Shown here piece after piece: positions 1-10,129 of a DNA stretch of 57,074 nt; position 1 is the stretch's first letter, and each line of letters starts with the position of its first letter. A model generated the notes under the pieces. That model was given only the letters and a program-made list of their open reading frames with translations. It was not told the origin of the DNA and made no database searches. Made by a program: the position numbers and the translations under genes. The stretch lies in the NCBI RefSeq assembly GCF_946480385.1, contig NZ_CAMLJP010000026.1:1-57074 (forward strand), in the 5' to 3' direction. Source of the stretch: an uncultured Azospirillum sp. Its GTDB lineage: Bacteria; Pseudomonadota; Alphaproteobacteria; Azospirillales; Azospirillaceae.

Positions 1-96
1 GCCATCGGCCGGGCGATGCGAAATGAGCCGACCATCGACGAACTGATCGAAAAGTCGCACACGGTCAGGCATTTCATGTTGGATCCGCTGGAATAA
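1..96 (+). CDS. C-terminal end of an unidentified protein (partial)
   Basis: The reading frame is open from the first base and stops at TAA 94-96, leaving 31 C-terminal residues that begin AIGRAMRNEPTIDELI and end HFMLDPLE. The codon use is GC-rich and looks coding. A strong hairpin terminator follows 29 bases after the stop, which supports a real gene end. I do not recognise the family from this short tail, and the start lies outside the window. Confidence 0.6.
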   Translation, partial: AIGRAMRNEPTIDELIEKSHTVRHFMLDPLE

Positions 97-124
97 CCTG
101 CCGGCCCGCCGCTGCAAGCCAGGA

Positions 125-158
125 AAAAGCCCGCCTCCGATCAGGAGAGCGGGCTTTT
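125..158 (+). terminator. Rho-independent terminator
   Basis: A perfect 10-base inverted repeat, AAAAGCCCGC (125-134) and GCGGGCTTTT (149-158), gives a GC-rich stem whose base is an A tract on one side and a T tract on the other. It can therefore work in both directions. It sits between the truncated rightward gene and the leftward MFS gene, which converge here, so it probably ends both transcripts. Confidence 0.85.
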
Positions 159-197
159 GTGCCATAGGGTCGCTCGACCCTTCACCGTCCCTGCCGG

Positions 198-1391
198 CTA
201 TCGCCGCTCCACATTCGGCAGGAAGACGGTCAGCAGCCCCAGGAGCGGAAGGAACGAGCAGGCGGAATAGACGAAGCCGATGCCGCGCCAGTCCGCGACG
301 ACGCCGAGCCCCGCCGCACCGATGCCGGCGACGCCGAAGGCCAGCCCGAAGAACAGGCCCGACACCAGACCGACCCGGCCGGGCAGCAACTCCTGCGCAT
401 AGACCACGATGGCGGGGAAGGCCGATGCCAGGGCCAGCCCGATCACGGCGCTGAGGACCACCGTCGCCGTCAGGCCGACATAGGGCAGGGCCAGGGTGAA
501 GGGCAGAATGCCCAGGATCGAGACCCAGATCACGGTCTTGCGACCGATGCGGTCGCCGACCGGACCGCCGATCACCGTTCCCGCCGCCACGGCCGCCAGG
601 AAGACGAACAGGCAGAGCTGGGCGTCGCCGGTGGACAGCCCGAAGCGGTCGATCAGGTAGAAGATGTAGTAGCTGGTGATGCTGGCCAGATAGACGTATT
701 TGGAGACGATCAGTGCGATCAGGATGCCGACCGCCCGTGCGACCTGTCCAGCCGGCAGTTCGGACCTATGCGCCGGCTGTCTGCCACTCGTGCGGGGTTT
801 GGCGTTCAGCCGCTGCCAGCTTCCCAGCCGGACCATGACCACCATGCCGGCAAGGGCGGCGATGGCGAACCAGCTGAGGCTGCCCTGGCCGTGCGGCAGG
901 ATGACGAAGGCCGCCAGCAGCGGGCCGAGCGAGGAGCCGAGATTGCCGCCGACCTGGAACAGCGATTGGGCCAGCCCATGAGCGCCGCCGGATGCTTGGC
1001 GGGCGATGCGCGACGCTTCGGGATGGAAGACGGACGACCCGAAGCCCAGCAGCATCCCGCCGGCGAGCAGCGCCGGAAAGCCGGGCGCCCACGCCAGCGT
1101 GAGAAGCCCGAGCAGGGTGGAGCCCATGCCGAAGACCAGCGAATAGGGCATCGGCTTGCGGTCGGTGAACAGACCGACCAGCGGCTGTAGAAGCGATGCC
1201 GTGACCTGATAGACGAAGGTCAGCAGGCCGAGCTGGGCAAAGCTGAGGCCGAACTCATCCTTCAGGATCGGATAGACCGCCGGCAGCAGCGACTGGATCA
1301 TGTCGTTGAGCAGGTGGCAGGTGCTGATCGCGGCCAGAATGGAAAAGGCCGTCGAGCCGGCGCCGGGCCGGCTCATGGTGGTGTCGGTCAC
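198..1391 (-). CDS. MFS efflux transporter, fosmidomycin-resistance (Fsr) type
   Basis: This is an inner-membrane proton-driven efflux protein of the major facilitator superfamily with 12 predicted helices. The early segment STCHLLNDMIQSLLPAVYP, followed by a DRKPMPY loop and GFGSSVFHPEASR, is the signature of the Fsr (fosmidomycin resistance) subfamily. I chose the GTG at 1389-1391, read leftwards, because GAGAAGAGGG lies about 12 bases upstream. An ATG five codons later (1376) is an alternative. The open frame continues to 1475, but that extension is proline/glycine-rich and unlike the family. The divergent neighbour is an AraC-type regulator that may control it. The substrate is unknown; family members export antibiotics or toxic metabolites. 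Confidence 0.85.
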   Translation of the reverse strand: MTDTTMSRPGAGSTAFSILAAISTCHLLNDMIQSLLPAVYPILKDEFGLSFAQLGLLTFVYQVTASLLQPLVGLFTDRKPMPYSLVFGMGSTLLGLLTLAWAPGFPALLAGGMLLGFGSSVFHPEASRIARQASGGAHGLAQSLFQVGGNLGSSLGPLLAAFVILPHGQGSLSWFAIAALAGMVVMVRLGSWQRLNAKPRTSGRQPAHRSELPAGQVARAVGILIALIVSKYVYLASITSYYIFYLIDRFGLSTGDAQLCLFVFLAAVAAGTVIGGPVGDRIGRKTVIWVSILGILPFTLALPYVGLTATVVLSAVIGLALASAFPAIVVYAQELLPGRVGLVSGLFFGLAFGVAGIGAAGLGVVADWRGIGFVYSACSFLPLLGLLTVFLPNVERR

Positions 1392-1558
1392 GGGGGCATA
1401 CCCTCTTCTCTCCGCCTCAGGCGTTGGGTCCGGACCTCCCCCTGAAGGAGGGGGCGGTCCGGGATCGCCCGGCATGTTGCGTTCAATGCACCGTAAGCCT
1501 ACGGTCGGCAGAGAAGGCCCGCCACCGCGGTCAGGCCAGTTTTCTACGAGATCGGGCC

Positions 1559-2335
1559 ATGGTCAGAAATGTCCGCGTCGACGAGATCGATGCCGTCCAG
1601 CGGCCGTTGCTCGCCACCACCCACGATTATCCGGACGGCGGCACGTTGCCGCTCCACCGGCACCGGCGCGGTCAGCTGATCTCCGGCATCACCGGGGTGC
1701 TGATCATGTCGACGCCCCAAGGCCGCTGGGTGGTGCCGCCGGACTTCGGCCTGTGGATCCCGCCCGGCATCATGCACGAGGTCCGCATGATCGGGGCGGT
1801 GACCACCCAAAGCCTCTACCTTGATCCGGACCTGACCGGTGGCATGCCGGACCGCTGCCAGGTCGTCGGGCTTTCGCCCTTCATCCGCAGCCTGATTTCC
1901 CGCGCCGTGGATGTCCCGGCCGATTATGACCCGGACAGCCATGACGGCGCGGTGATGGCGCTGATCCGCTACGAGATGCAGCATCTGCCGGCCCAGCCGC
2001 TCACCGTGCCCTTCCCGACGAACCCGGCCCTGGCCGAGCGCTGCCGGCGCTTTCTTCGGCGGCCGGCGGTGCATGAGACGATCGAGCAATGGTGCGACGA
2101 ACTGGCGGTCAGCCGGCGCGCCTTCACCCGGCTGTTCCGGCGGGAAACCGGGCTGAGCTTCCTGGAATGGCGCCAGCAGGCCTGCCTTGCCGCCGCCCTG
2201 CCGCGGCTGGTGGCGGGGGAGGCTGTCACCGCGGTCGCGCTCGACCTCGGCTATGACAACCCCGCCGCCTTCACGGCGATGTTCAAGCGCGTGCTGGGAT
2301 CGTCGCCGCGCGCCTATCTCAAGGGCGCCGGCTGA
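1559..2335 (+). CDS. AraC-family regulator with cupin sensor domain
   Basis: This is a transcription factor of about 258 residues. The N-terminal half is a cupin-like AraC ligand-binding domain (YPDGGTLPLHRHRRGQLISG, then WVVPPDFGLWIPPG). The C-terminal half carries two helix-turn-helix motifs (ELAVSRRAFTRLFRRETG and AVALDLGYDNPAAFTAMFKR). The ATG at 1559 starts the conserved region; the frame is open upstream to 1424 but that part is not family-like. The gene is divergent from the Fsr-type pump, a common arrangement in which the regulator controls the efflux gene. The ligand is unknown. Confidence 0.88.
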   Translation: MVRNVRVDEIDAVQRPLLATTHDYPDGGTLPLHRHRRGQLISGITGVLIMSTPQGRWVVPPDFGLWIPPGIMHEVRMIGAVTTQSLYLDPDLTGGMPDRCQVVGLSPFIRSLISRAVDVPADYDPDSHDGAVMALIRYEMQHLPAQPLTVPFPTNPALAERCRRFLRRPAVHETIEQWCDELAVSRRAFTRLFRRETGLSFLEWRQQACLAAALPRLVAGEAVTAVALDLGYDNPAAFTAMFKRVLGSSPRAYLKGAG

Positions 2336-2344
2336 CGCCTCCGC

Positions 2345-3232
2345 TCAAGGGTATCGCATCGCCTCCAGGTCGGCGATGAGGCCAGGGCCCTGCGGTTGCC
2401 AGCCGAGCGTCGCTTGCGTCAGGGCGCTGGACGCCGCCATGTCGATGCCCGCGAAGATCGCCATCCAGCCGAAGGACTCCGCCGCCTTGTCCTGCGGGAT
2501 AGAGATCGCGGGAATCCTCAGGCCGCGCGCCAGCGTTTCGACGATCTTGCGGGTCTCAACCCCTTCCTCGCCGACCGCGTGGTAGCGGGCGCCGGGTTCC
2601 GCCTTCTCGATGGCCAGCCGATAGAGGCGGGCCACGTCGCTGAGATGACCGGCGGACCAGCGGTTGCGCCCCTCGCCGATGTAGGCTGCGGCACCCTTTT
2701 CGCGGAAGATGGCGATCAGCGGGGTGATAAGCCCCTGCTTCTCGGTGTCGTGGACCTGCGGCAGCCGCATCACCGCGACGTTGACGCCGGCATCCAGCAG
2801 TTCGTTACCGGCCCGCTCCGAGGCGATGCGCGGATTGGGGTGGGACTCGTCGAAGACATCCTCCCGGGCGAGCCTGCCATGGCCGGCCCCGCCGATGCCG
2901 ACCCCGGAGGTGATCAGCAACGGACGCCGGGAGCCCTTCAGCACCTCGCCCAGCGCGCCGATCACCCGGCGGTCCTTTTCGCAGTTTTCCACGAAACGCG
3001 AGAAGTCGTGGTCGAACGCGGTGTGGATCACCGCATCGGCCCTTTCGGCACCGCTTCGGACGCTCGTCGGGTCCTCGAGCGTACCGTGGTGCGGCTCGGC
3101 CCCGGCGGCTTCCAGCGCGCGGGCGCCGTCAGCGGATCGGGTCATGCCGATGACTTGATGGCCGGCCTGCAGAAGTTCGGACAGCACCGCCCGGCCGATG
3201 AAGCCGGTGGCGCCGGTGAGGAAAATGCGCAT
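2345..3232 (-). CDS. Atypical SDR / NAD-dependent epimerase-like oxidoreductase
   Basis: This 295-residue Rossmann-fold protein has the N-terminal dinucleotide-binding motif GATGFIG at residues 7-13. Its sequence resembles the extended or atypical short-chain dehydrogenases (NAD(P)-dependent epimerase / NmrA-like). A classical YxxxK is not obvious, so it may be a redox or regulatory atypical SDR rather than an epimerase. It ends 10 bases from the convergent AraC gene and is divergent from an XRE-type regulator, the usual layout where such a regulator controls a single oxidoreductase. The substrate cannot be predicted. Confidence 0.8.
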   Translation of the reverse strand: MRIFLTGATGFIGRAVLSELLQAGHQVIGMTRSADGARALEAAGAEPHHGTLEDPTSVRSGAERADAVIHTAFDHDFSRFVENCEKDRRVIGALGEVLKGSRRPLLITSGVGIGGAGHGRLAREDVFDESHPNPRIASERAGNELLDAGVNVAVMRLPQVHDTEKQGLITPLIAIFREKGAAAYIGEGRNRWSAGHLSDVARLYRLAIEKAEPGARYHAVGEEGVETRKIVETLARGLRIPAISIPQDKAAESFGWMAIFAGIDMAASSALTQATLGWQPQGPGLIADLEAMRYP

Positions 3233-3288
3233 GGGGACATCACCTTTCCAATTTCGTCATCCCCACTGTGGCGCCCCGTGATATCCTG

Positions 3289-3317
3289 TTAAAGTAGTGA
3301 CGTTTTCCTAGTATAAT
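3289..3317 (+). promoter_or_regulatory. Candidate promoter of the XRE regulator gene
   Basis: A consensus -10 box TATAAT lies at 3312-3317, preceded at 17 bases by TTAAAG (3289-3294). It lies in the AT-rich 100-base gap between the divergent SDR and XRE genes, 18 bases before the XRE start codon. The -10 match is good and the -35 match is weak. Confidence 0.4.
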
Positions 3318-3334
3318 GGCTACCAGGATCGCCG

Positions 3335-4195
3335 ATGCAGCCCGACGTCAAGCCAGCCGACAAGGCCAACACGCTCGCCGCCTTCCTGCGGGACCGGCGC
3401 ACGCGGCTCGATCCGGCGGCCTTCGGCTTCACGGGTCGGCGCCGCACGCCGGGACTGCGCCGGGAAGAGGTGGCGCAACGGGCCAACATCAGCCCGACCT
3501 GGTACACCTGGCTGGAACAGGGGCGCGGAGGAGCGCCGTCGGCCGACGTGCTGGACCGGATCGCCGGCAGCCTGTTGCTGACCGATCTGGAACGGGAGCA
3601 TCTGTTCATTCTGGCGCTCGGCCGCCCGCCTGAGATGCGGTACAGGCCGGCGGACGGCGTCAGCCCGCGTCTGCAACGGCTGTTGGATGCGTTCGACGCC
3701 TGTCCCGCCTTCATCAAGACGGCGACCTGGGACGTGCTGGCCTGGAATCAGGCCGCCGCGGTCGTTCTGACCGATTACGCCACGCTTCCCCCCGACCAGC
3801 GCAACATCCTGCGGCTGGTGTTCTGCAATCCGGCGATCCGGGCCAAGCAGAAGGATTGGGAAGGCATGGCGCGGTTCCTGGTCGGCGCCTTCCGTGTCGA
3901 CGCCGCCCGCGCCGGGGCGGTGAAGGAGATTGCCGACCTCGTCGACGAACTGTGCCGGGCCAGTGCGGATTTCGCCCGCTTCTGGAAGGAGAACGACGTC
4001 TATGCGCCGAGCGAGGGGATCAAGCGCCTCCAGCATCCCGAACTCGGCAGCATCGAGATGGAATTTTCCGGATTTGCCGTCGATGGCCGTCCGGACCTCG
4101 GGCTGCTGGTCTACAATCCACTGGATGAGCAGATCAAGGACCGCATCCGGGGCATGGTCGCCCGAAGGACCGGAACGACGCCGTCCGGCAACTGA
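3335..4195 (+). CDS. XRE-family regulator with MmyB-like ligand-binding domain
   Basis: This is a 286-residue transcription factor. Residues of about 15-75 form a helix-turn-helix of the XRE type (GLRREEVAQRANISPTWYTW, LEQGR). The rest matches the MmyB-like ligand-binding domain, with the typical TWDVLAWNQAAA and LVYNPLDEQ segments. Such regulators often repress a divergent SDR or MFS gene in GC-rich bacteria, which fits the divergent SDR here. It converges on hpaE with a 65-base gap. The ligand is unknown. Confidence 0.88.
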   Translation: MQPDVKPADKANTLAAFLRDRRTRLDPAAFGFTGRRRTPGLRREEVAQRANISPTWYTWLEQGRGGAPSADVLDRIAGSLLLTDLEREHLFILALGRPPEMRYRPADGVSPRLQRLLDAFDACPAFIKTATWDVLAWNQAAAVVLTDYATLPPDQRNILRLVFCNPAIRAKQKDWEGMARFLVGAFRVDAARAGAVKEIADLVDELCRASADFARFWKENDVYAPSEGIKRLQHPELGSIEMEFSGFAVDGRPDLGLLVYNPLDEQIKDRIRGMVARRTGTTPSGN

Positions 4196-4260
4196 GCATA
4201 ACCCACGCCGGGCGGCGGTGTTCGGCGCCACCCGGCCTCATACTGAAATGCGGTGCCGGA

Positions 4261-5784
<1,524 letters not shown>

Positions 5785-5871
5785 GGCGTTTCACTCCAGT
5801 GTCTGGTTGGCCGGCGCTCGTTGGGCCGGCTTGCGGCGGGCAATGCCGGCCGCAGCGCAGAAGCTTGATCT

Positions 5872-5916
5872 GTTAATATTTAACATGTTATATAAATCGA
5901 CAGGCGGGACTGTCAA
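5872..5916 (-). promoter_or_regulatory. hpaE promoter with HpaR-like operator
   Basis: Read leftwards there is a -35 TTGACA (5911-5916) and a -10 TATAAC (5887-5892) with an 18-base spacer. Overlapping and just beyond the -10 lies TTAACATGTTAT (5880-5891), one base off a 12-base perfect palindrome found at two other promoters in this window. A second inverted repeat, GTTAATATTTAAC, occupies 5872-5884. The site is between hpaE and the MarR-type hpaR gene, so repression by HpaR is the natural reading. This is inferred, not shown. Confidence 0.65.
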
Positions 5917-6057
5917 GCGCTTTCCCTGCGCACCGCCGCCGCGCTATGGTGCCGGAAACTTCGAAACATGCGCCGACCCTTTCCAGATGAGGCTGAAGCC
6001 TTGGGCAGACCATCCAGAAAAGCCGTGACGCCAGCCGAACCCGGTGCGGGAGCCACA

Positions 6058-6555
6058 ATGACGGCCACAGTAGCGGGCGCATCAGAGGCCGGGCAGACCG
6101 GTGGCGAGATTCGCGCCTTCCGCCGTTCCCTGCCGATGGCGCTGCTGAAGGCGCGTGAAGCGGTGATGGCGCGGTTCCGCCCGCTGCTGCACGAACATGA
6201 CCTGACCGAACAGCAGTGGCGGGTGCTGCGCGCCCTGACCACTGCGGACGAGTTCCGCGCTGGCGAACTGGCGCGGGTCAGCAGCATCAGCATGCCCAGC
6301 CTGTCGCGCATCCTGCGCACGCTGGAAAAGCGCGGCCTGATCCAGCGCGGGATCGAGGACAACGACCTGCGGGCGGCCCAGATCTCGATCACGCCGTCCG
6401 GGCGCGACATGATCGCGCTGATCGCCCCTCACAGCGAACGGCGCTATGCCGAGATCACCGCGGCCTTCGGCGCCGACCGGCTGGCGACGCTGTACGGGCT
6501 GCTCGACGAACTCGCCGATTGCCTGGGCGGTGCGGACGGCGGCGAGGAGGAGTAG
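6058..6555 (+). CDS. hpaR: MarR-family repressor of homoprotocatechuate catabolism
   Basis: The product of about 165 residues is a winged-helix MarR regulator. The segments FRRSLPMALLKAREAVMARF, TEQQWRVLRAL and ISMPSLSRILRTLEKRGL match the HpaR/HpcR subfamily. In enterobacteria these proteins repress the meta-cleavage genes until 4-hydroxyphenylacetate or homoprotocatechuate binds. I chose ATG 6058, which has GGGAG eight bases upstream. The open frame reaches back to 5968 without a ribosome site. The gene diverges from hpaE, and the intergenic region holds the palindromic box shared with the TRAP/hpa operon. Confidence 0.9.
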   Translation: MTATVAGASEAGQTGGEIRAFRRSLPMALLKAREAVMARFRPLLHEHDLTEQQWRVLRALTTADEFRAGELARVSSISMPSLSRILRTLEKRGLIQRGIEDNDLRAAQISITPSGRDMIALIAPHSERRYAEITAAFGADRLATLYGLLDELADCLGGADGGEEE

Positions 6556-6704
6556 GGGGCGCTGGCGGTTGGAGACCGTCAAGCCCTCCGATCAGACCAA
6601 GGGCTTCGTCTCCCTCCCCAAGCGGAGGCTCTTCGAGCGAACGCTATCTTGGCTCACCCGATGCCGCCGCTTGGGACGTCATGACGAAGTGTCCCTGTCG
6701 GCCC

Positions 6705-7706
6705 TCACTTTTCGGCCTTTATCTCCACTCCCCCTGCATCATATGCGGTGACGTCATCCGCAATGACGAAGCTCATGAGATCTTTCCCGACAATGACAGG
6801 TCCCTGATAGGTTTGTCGCGTTCCAGCCATGATGATTTCATCCTCGCGGCCCGGCTGCGGCTTCTCCGCTCTTACGATAACGTGTGAAAATACCGCAAGC
6901 TTGGGCTTCGAGATTGAGAAAATCTTTCCGGCCTCTCCGGCGCGCGTATGATGAGCCATGATTGCCTTGAAGCCAGGATATTGCTTTTCCAGTGCCGGAT
7001 CGATGTCGGCGACTTCATGAATCAAAAGGTCCGCACCTTTGGCCATGTTTGCAACGCGCTCGTCATATTTGGTATCCCCCGAAATCACCACCTTCTTGCC
7101 GTCATACTCAACCACATAGCCGTATGATGGGCGGATATGCTCGCCATGATTCACATCGAAGGCGGTGACCTTCACACCATTCTTGTTGTAAACCTCTCCA
7201 GCGACAATATCGTGAGCGTCGACCATCACCGCTTCAAGAGGAAGATGCTCATCCTCGGTACGGATGCGGATGTCCTCGTCGAAAGCTTTGATCAAGTTCT
7301 CCGCCATTGCCTTTGTCCCTTTCGGTCCATAAAGCACCATGGGCGTTTTGCGAGACCCATATTCCACTTGGATGCGCCCGGTCAGGAGCAGGTCCGGCAA
7401 ACCGACAATGTGGTCAGAATGCATATGTGTAAGGAAATGTGCGGTGATCGCGCCGAATGGCACCTTCTTCTGTGCAAGGCGTATCGTCACGCCTCTGCCG
7501 AGGTCGAAAACGAGCTTTTCGGTTCCCGCTTCGATCAAGGTCGACTGGCTGAAACGCTGCGGATTGGGATTTGGACTGCCTGTGCCAAGTAGCGTGACCC
7601 TCATCTCATCCGCCATGGCGCTTCCTCCCGCAAAAATTGCGGTTAGCAGGGCGGCACGCCAAATCACCTTCTTGAAGGGTTTGCCCAAGTATTCTGGAAA
7701 CGGCAT
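6705..7706 (-). CDS. Exported MBL-fold hydrolase, RNase Z/lactonase-like
   Basis: The protein of about 333 residues has an N-terminal hydrophobic signal (VIWRAALLTAIFAGGSAMADE), so it is probably periplasmic. It also has the full metallo-beta-lactamase metal motif THMHSDHIVG, a VISGDTKYD aspartate and a distal AHHT histidine. The start ATG at 7706 follows GGGAGGAAG. The fold resembles ElaC/arylsulfatase-like exported MBL proteins; the substrate is unknown. Its base composition is clearly lower in GC than the hpa genes around it, suggesting separate acquisition. It follows gabD on the same strand after 96 bases, but a pathway role is not evident. Confidence 0.82.
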   Translation of the reverse strand: MPFPEYLGKPFKKVIWRAALLTAIFAGGSAMADEMRVTLLGTGSPNPNPQRFSQSTLIEAGTEKLVFDLGRGVTIRLAQKKVPFGAITAHFLTHMHSDHIVGLPDLLLTGRIQVEYGSRKTPMVLYGPKGTKAMAENLIKAFDEDIRIRTEDEHLPLEAVMVDAHDIVAGEVYNKNGVKVTAFDVNHGEHIRPSYGYVVEYDGKKVVISGDTKYDERVANMAKGADLLIHEVADIDPALEKQYPGFKAIMAHHTRAGEAGKIFSISKPKLAVFSHVIVRAEKPQPGREDEIIMAGTRQTYQGPVIVGKDLMSFVIADDVTAYDAGGVEIKAEK

Positions 7707-7802
7707 TGTCTTCCTCCCTTTTGCGTCCACCGCTTGATGGCACCGATTCATTGGCCGATCATGCTGAACAACTTCACATGGTCGAATTCTCCGAACGGAA
7801 TC

Positions 7803-9257
7803 TCAGAGTCCCCCCATGCACAGGTATTTGATCTCCACATAATCCTCGATGCCGTAGCGGGAGCCTTCGCGGCCGAAGCCGGACTGCTTCACCCCGCCGA
7901 ACGGCGCCACCGCGGTGGAAATCAGGCCGGTGTTGATCCCGACCATCCCGTATTCCAGTGCTTCGCCGACGCGCCAGACGCGGGCGTGGTCGCGGGTGAA
8001 AAAGTAGGCGGCGAGGCCGTATTCGCTGTCGTTGGCGAGACGCACGGCGTCGGCTTCGTCGTTGAAGCGGATCAGGGGAGCGACCGGGCCGAAGATCTCC
8101 TCCACCGCCACCCGCATCGACGCGGTGACGCCGGTCAGCACCGTCGGTTCGAACCATGTGCCGCCGAGCGCATGGCGCCGACCTCCCACCGCCACGGTGG
8201 CACCGGACCTAGTGGCGTCGGCCACCAGCTCCTCCACCTTCGCCAGGGCGGCGGCATCGATCAGTGGCCCCTGCTGCACGCCGTCCTCAAGCCCGTTGCC
8301 GACCGTCATCGCCGCCACCGCCTCCGACAGCCGGGCGGCGAAGCGGTCATAGATGCCGTCCTGCACCAGGAAACGGTTGGAACAGACGCAGGTCTGGCCG
8401 GCATTCCGGTATTTGGAGGCCAGGGCGCCGGCGACCGCCGCGTCGAGATCGGCGTCGTCGAAGACGATGAAGGGGGCGTTGCCGCCGAGTTCCATCGACA
8501 GCCGCTTGACCGTGCCGGCGCATTGTCCGATCAGCAGCCGGCCGACCTCGGTGGAGCCGGTGAAGGTCAGCTTGCGCACCGCCGTGCTGGCGGTCAGCAC
8601 CGCACCGATCTGCCGTGCCGGCCCGGTCACCACCGAAAAGACGCCGGGCGGGATGCCGGCGCGCTCGGCCAGTTCCGCCAGTGCCAGCGCCGACAGCGGC
8701 GTCTGTTCGGCCGGCTTGACGATCATCGTGCAGCCGGCCGCCAGCGCCGGCGCCGCCTTGCGGGTGATCATCGCCGCCGGAAAATTCCACGGCGTGATGG
8801 CGGCGCAGACGCCCACCGGTTCCTTTACCACGACGATGCGGCGGTCGGGCAGGGGGGATGGGATGACGTCGCCATAGAGGCGCTTCGCCTCCTCCGCGAA
8901 CCATTCGACGTAGGAGGCGGCGTAATCGATCTCGCCGCGCGCCTCGGCCAGCGGCTTGCCCTGCTCCAGCGTCATCAGCAGGGCCAGATCCTCGCGGTTC
9001 TCCAGGATCAGCTCGAACCAGCGGCGCAGCAGGGCGGCGCGGCGGCCGGCGGTTTCCGCTCGCCAGATGGGGAAGGCGGCCTCGGCGGCGGCGATGGCGC
9101 GTGCGGTTTCCTCGGCGCCACAGCGGGGAACATGGGCGATGGTGGCGCCGGTCGCCGGGTCGGTGACGGGGGTGCACCCGCCATCGTCGGCTTCGATCCA
9201 GGTGCCGGCCACGAAGCAGCGCTCGCGCAGCAGGGTGCTGTCGGTCAAATCGATCAT
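7803..9257 (-). CDS. gabD: Succinate-semialdehyde dehydrogenase
   Basis: This 484-residue aldehyde dehydrogenase of the GabD class has ITPWNFPAAMITRK, the glutamate motif MELGGNAPFIVFDDADLD and the catalytic cysteine in NAGQTCVCSNRF. It oxidises succinate semialdehyde to succinate. It is the last gene of the hpa operon, directly after hpaI, whose aldol cleavage yields pyruvate plus succinate semialdehyde, so position and family agree. The start is the ATG at 9257; the frame stays open far upstream, but that part runs over hpaI in another frame. Confidence 0.92.
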   Translation of the reverse strand: MIDLTDSTLLRERCFVAGTWIEADDGGCTPVTDPATGATIAHVPRCGAEETARAIAAAEAAFPIWRAETAGRRAALLRRWFELILENREDLALLMTLEQGKPLAEARGEIDYAASYVEWFAEEAKRLYGDVIPSPLPDRRIVVVKEPVGVCAAITPWNFPAAMITRKAAPALAAGCTMIVKPAEQTPLSALALAELAERAGIPPGVFSVVTGPARQIGAVLTASTAVRKLTFTGSTEVGRLLIGQCAGTVKRLSMELGGNAPFIVFDDADLDAAVAGALASKYRNAGQTCVCSNRFLVQDGIYDRFAARLSEAVAAMTVGNGLEDGVQQGPLIDAAALAKVEELVADATRSGATVAVGGRRHALGGTWFEPTVLTGVTASMRVAVEEIFGPVAPLIRFNDEADAVRLANDSEYGLAAYFFTRDHARVWRVGEALEYGMVGINTGLISTAVAPFGGVKQSGFGREGSRYGIEDYVEIKYLCMGGL

Positions 9258-9285
9258 CGATGGATATCCTGCGGGGCGGGGGCGG

Positions 9286-10110
9286 TCAGTAGCCGCCGGG
9301 CGCCGGAGTGGCCGTCGTCGGAGAGGTCGTCGGTTCGGAAGTCGGCTTGCGGAAGCGGGCGGCAAGGTCGGCGGCGGCGCGGGCGAACAGGGTGGTGTCC
9401 ACCCCGACCCCGACGAACAGGGCGCCGGCCGCCAGATAGGCGCGGGCCAGCGTCTCGTCGGTCGCCAGCACGCCGGCGGCCTTGCCCGCCTTGCGGGTGC
9501 GGGCGATGCCGTCCTCGATGGCTGCGCGCACGGTCGGATGTCCCGGCTGGCCGCGTAGGCCGAGCGACGCCGACAGGTCGGCCGGGCCGAAGAAGACGCC
9601 GTCAACCCCCTCCACCGCCGCGATGGCGTCGAGATTCTCCAGGCCGCGGGCTGATTCCACCTGCACCAGCAGGCAGATTTCGCCGTCGGCCTCGTCCAGA
9701 TAACTGCCGATGCGGTTCCAGCGCGAGGCGCGGGCGAGCGCGCTGCCCACACCGCGGATGCCGCCGGGCGGATAGCGGGTGGCGGCGACCAGCGCCGCCG
9801 CCTGCTCCGCCGTCTCCACCATCGGCACCAGCAGGGTCTGGGCACCGAGGTCCAGCATCTGCTTGATGATCGCCGCGTCGCCGACCACCGGGCGGACGAT
9901 GGGATGGCTGGGATAGGCGGCGATGGCCTGGAGCTGGGACAGGATGCCGCGCAGGTCGCTCGGGGCATGCTCGCCGTCGATCAGCAGCCAGTCGAAGCCG
10001 GCCCCGGCCGCGATCTCCGCGCAGTAGGCGTCGGCCAGCCCGAGCCACAGGCCGAACTGCGGCCGGCCCGCCGCCAGCGCCCGCTTGAAGGCGTTTTCCG
10101 GATTCTTCAT
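9286..10110 (-). CDS. hpaI: 4-hydroxy-2-oxoheptanedioate aldolase
   Basis: HpaI is a metal-dependent class II aldolase of the HpcH/HpaI family. It splits 4-hydroxy-2-oxoheptane-1,7-dioate into pyruvate and succinate semialdehyde. Diagnostic segments are the N-terminal [31 protein letters not shown], the metal-site glutamate in [12 protein letters not shown], and [15 protein letters not shown]. At 274 residues it is slightly longer than E. coli HpaI because of a proline/threonine-rich tail. The start ATG at 10110 lies 20 bases from the end of hpaH and 28 bases precede gabD, as expected in one operon. Confidence 0.93.
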   Translation of the reverse strand: MKNPENAFKRALAAGRPQFGLWLGLADAYCAEIAAGAGFDWLLIDGEHAPSDLRGILSQLQAIAAYPSHPIVRPVVGDAAIIKQMLDLGAQTLLVPMVETAEQAAALVAATRYPPGGIRGVGSALARASRWNRIGSYLDEADGEICLLVQVESARGLENLDAIAAVEGVDGVFFGPADLSASLGLRGQPGHPTVRAAIEDGIARTRKAGKAAGVLATDETLARAYLAAGALFVGVGVDTTLFARAAADLAARFRKPTSEPTTSPTTATPAPGGY

Positions 10111-10129
10111 CGAAGCCCTCCTTAAATCT

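Noticed and set aside
4207..4236. GC-rich hairpin between the XRE regulator and hpaE
   Set aside because: The stem has a mismatch and there is no T tract on either strand, so I do not call it a terminator.
9258..9968. N-terminal extension of the gabD frame by about 235 codons
   Set aside because: The extension overlaps hpaI in another frame and has no dehydrogenase similarity. The ATG at 9257 starts a normal-length GabD.
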